Shown: positions 5,091 to 5,131 of the stretch, one piece after another | How the letters are laid out: each line of letters starts with the position of its first letter | How positions within the stretch are numbered: the stretch's first letter is position 1 | NCBI GenBank assembly: GCA_017418585.1 | Contig: JAFONG010000062.1 | Coordinates: 1 to 5,131 of the forward strand | Direction of reading: 5' to 3' | Source of the DNA: Erysipelotrichaceae bacterium | GTDB taxonomy: Bacteria > Bacillota_I > Bacilli_A > Erysipelotrichales > Erysipelotrichaceae | Length of the DNA stretch: 5,131 nucleotides | The notes under the pieces: generated by a model | What the model was told of the DNA's origin: nothing | Database searches by the model: none | The model's input: the letters and a program-made list of their open reading frames with translations, nothing else | Position numbers and translations under genes: made by a program

Positions 5091-5131
5091 GCATTCAGGC
5101 AAAGAACCGGTCTCGGTCGGCAAGATCCTTA
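5050..5131 (+). CDS. ABC importer permease 2, probable MalG/UgpE type (N-terminal fragment)
   Basis: Only 27 residues are visible before the right edge. They are hydrophilic (start MSNKPRNTETR, ending SVGKIL) and would be the cytoplasmic leader before the first membrane helix. Identity rests on context: a ribosome site, a start inside the tail of permease 1, the same strand, and the fact that CUT1 importers need two permeases. The overlap with permease 1 is 41 bases in another frame. The polar leader is rather long for this family, so a start beyond the edge is possible, but no alternative start codon is visible in the fragment. Its own sequence does not yet identify a permease. Confidence 0.65.
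   Translation, partial: MSNKPRNTETRSDKHSGKEPVSVGKIL

Noticed and set aside
1..5131. Search for tRNA/rRNA genes, CRISPR repeats, insertion-sequence ends, toxin-antitoxin or defence genes
   Set aside because: Nothing seen: no regularly spaced repeats, no transposase or nuclease motifs, and the intergenic stretches are short and explained by promoters and terminators.

Overview
The window looks like chromosome from a mid-GC member of the Bacillota. Evidence: Shine-Dalgarno sequences close to AAGGAGG, a lipoprotein-type solute-binding protein (LVAC lipobox), hairpin terminators with T-tracts, and dense short-gap packing. Standard stops are used, including TGA, so the code is not the mycoplasma type. 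Protein style is compatible with Erysipelotrichia or a related class, but that is only an impression. There are no RNA genes, insertion sequences, phage genes or CRISPR arrays, and no gene-free stretch reaches 300 bases.

Left end (1-701, minus strand): two genes read leftwards as a unit. The first is an unrecognised 181-residue protein. Its TGA overlaps the ATG of a metallophosphatase of the 5'-nucleotidase / 2',3'-cyclic-nucleotide phosphodiesterase family, of which only the first 53 residues are in the window. A short divergent control region (about 702-754) separates them from a plus-strand gene; the two predicted -10 boxes overlap and a 13-bp palindrome sits beside them.

Centre-left (755-1596): a complete 256-residue protein-tyrosine/lipid phosphatase of the Tyr_phosphatase_3 (IphP/MptpB-like) family with an intact HCxxGKDRTG loop, closed by its own hairpin terminator.

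Centre and right (1610-5131): an ABC importer of the CUT1 (carbohydrate/glycerol-phosphate) class in the order binding lipoprotein, ATPase, permease 1, permease 2 (cut by the window edge). The binding protein has its own TATAAT promoter, directly followed by a 21-bp inverted repeat that looks like an operator. A strong terminator separates it from the rest, which probably gives an excess of binding protein over membrane components. ATPase and permease 1 overlap by ATGA, and permease 1 overlaps permease 2 by 41 bases. The lipoprotein would capture an external solute, the two permeases would form the channel and an ATPase dimer would drive uptake. The binding protein resembles the UgpB side of the family, so a sugar or a glycerol-phosphate-type solute is possible; the sequence does not settle this.

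No clearly new system is present. The most interesting signal is a paired change at the permease-ATPase interface: the Glu of the permease EAA motif is Thr, and the ATPase residue equivalent to MalK Arg47, its usual partner, is Asn. The three candidate regulatory regions are the next most useful leads.
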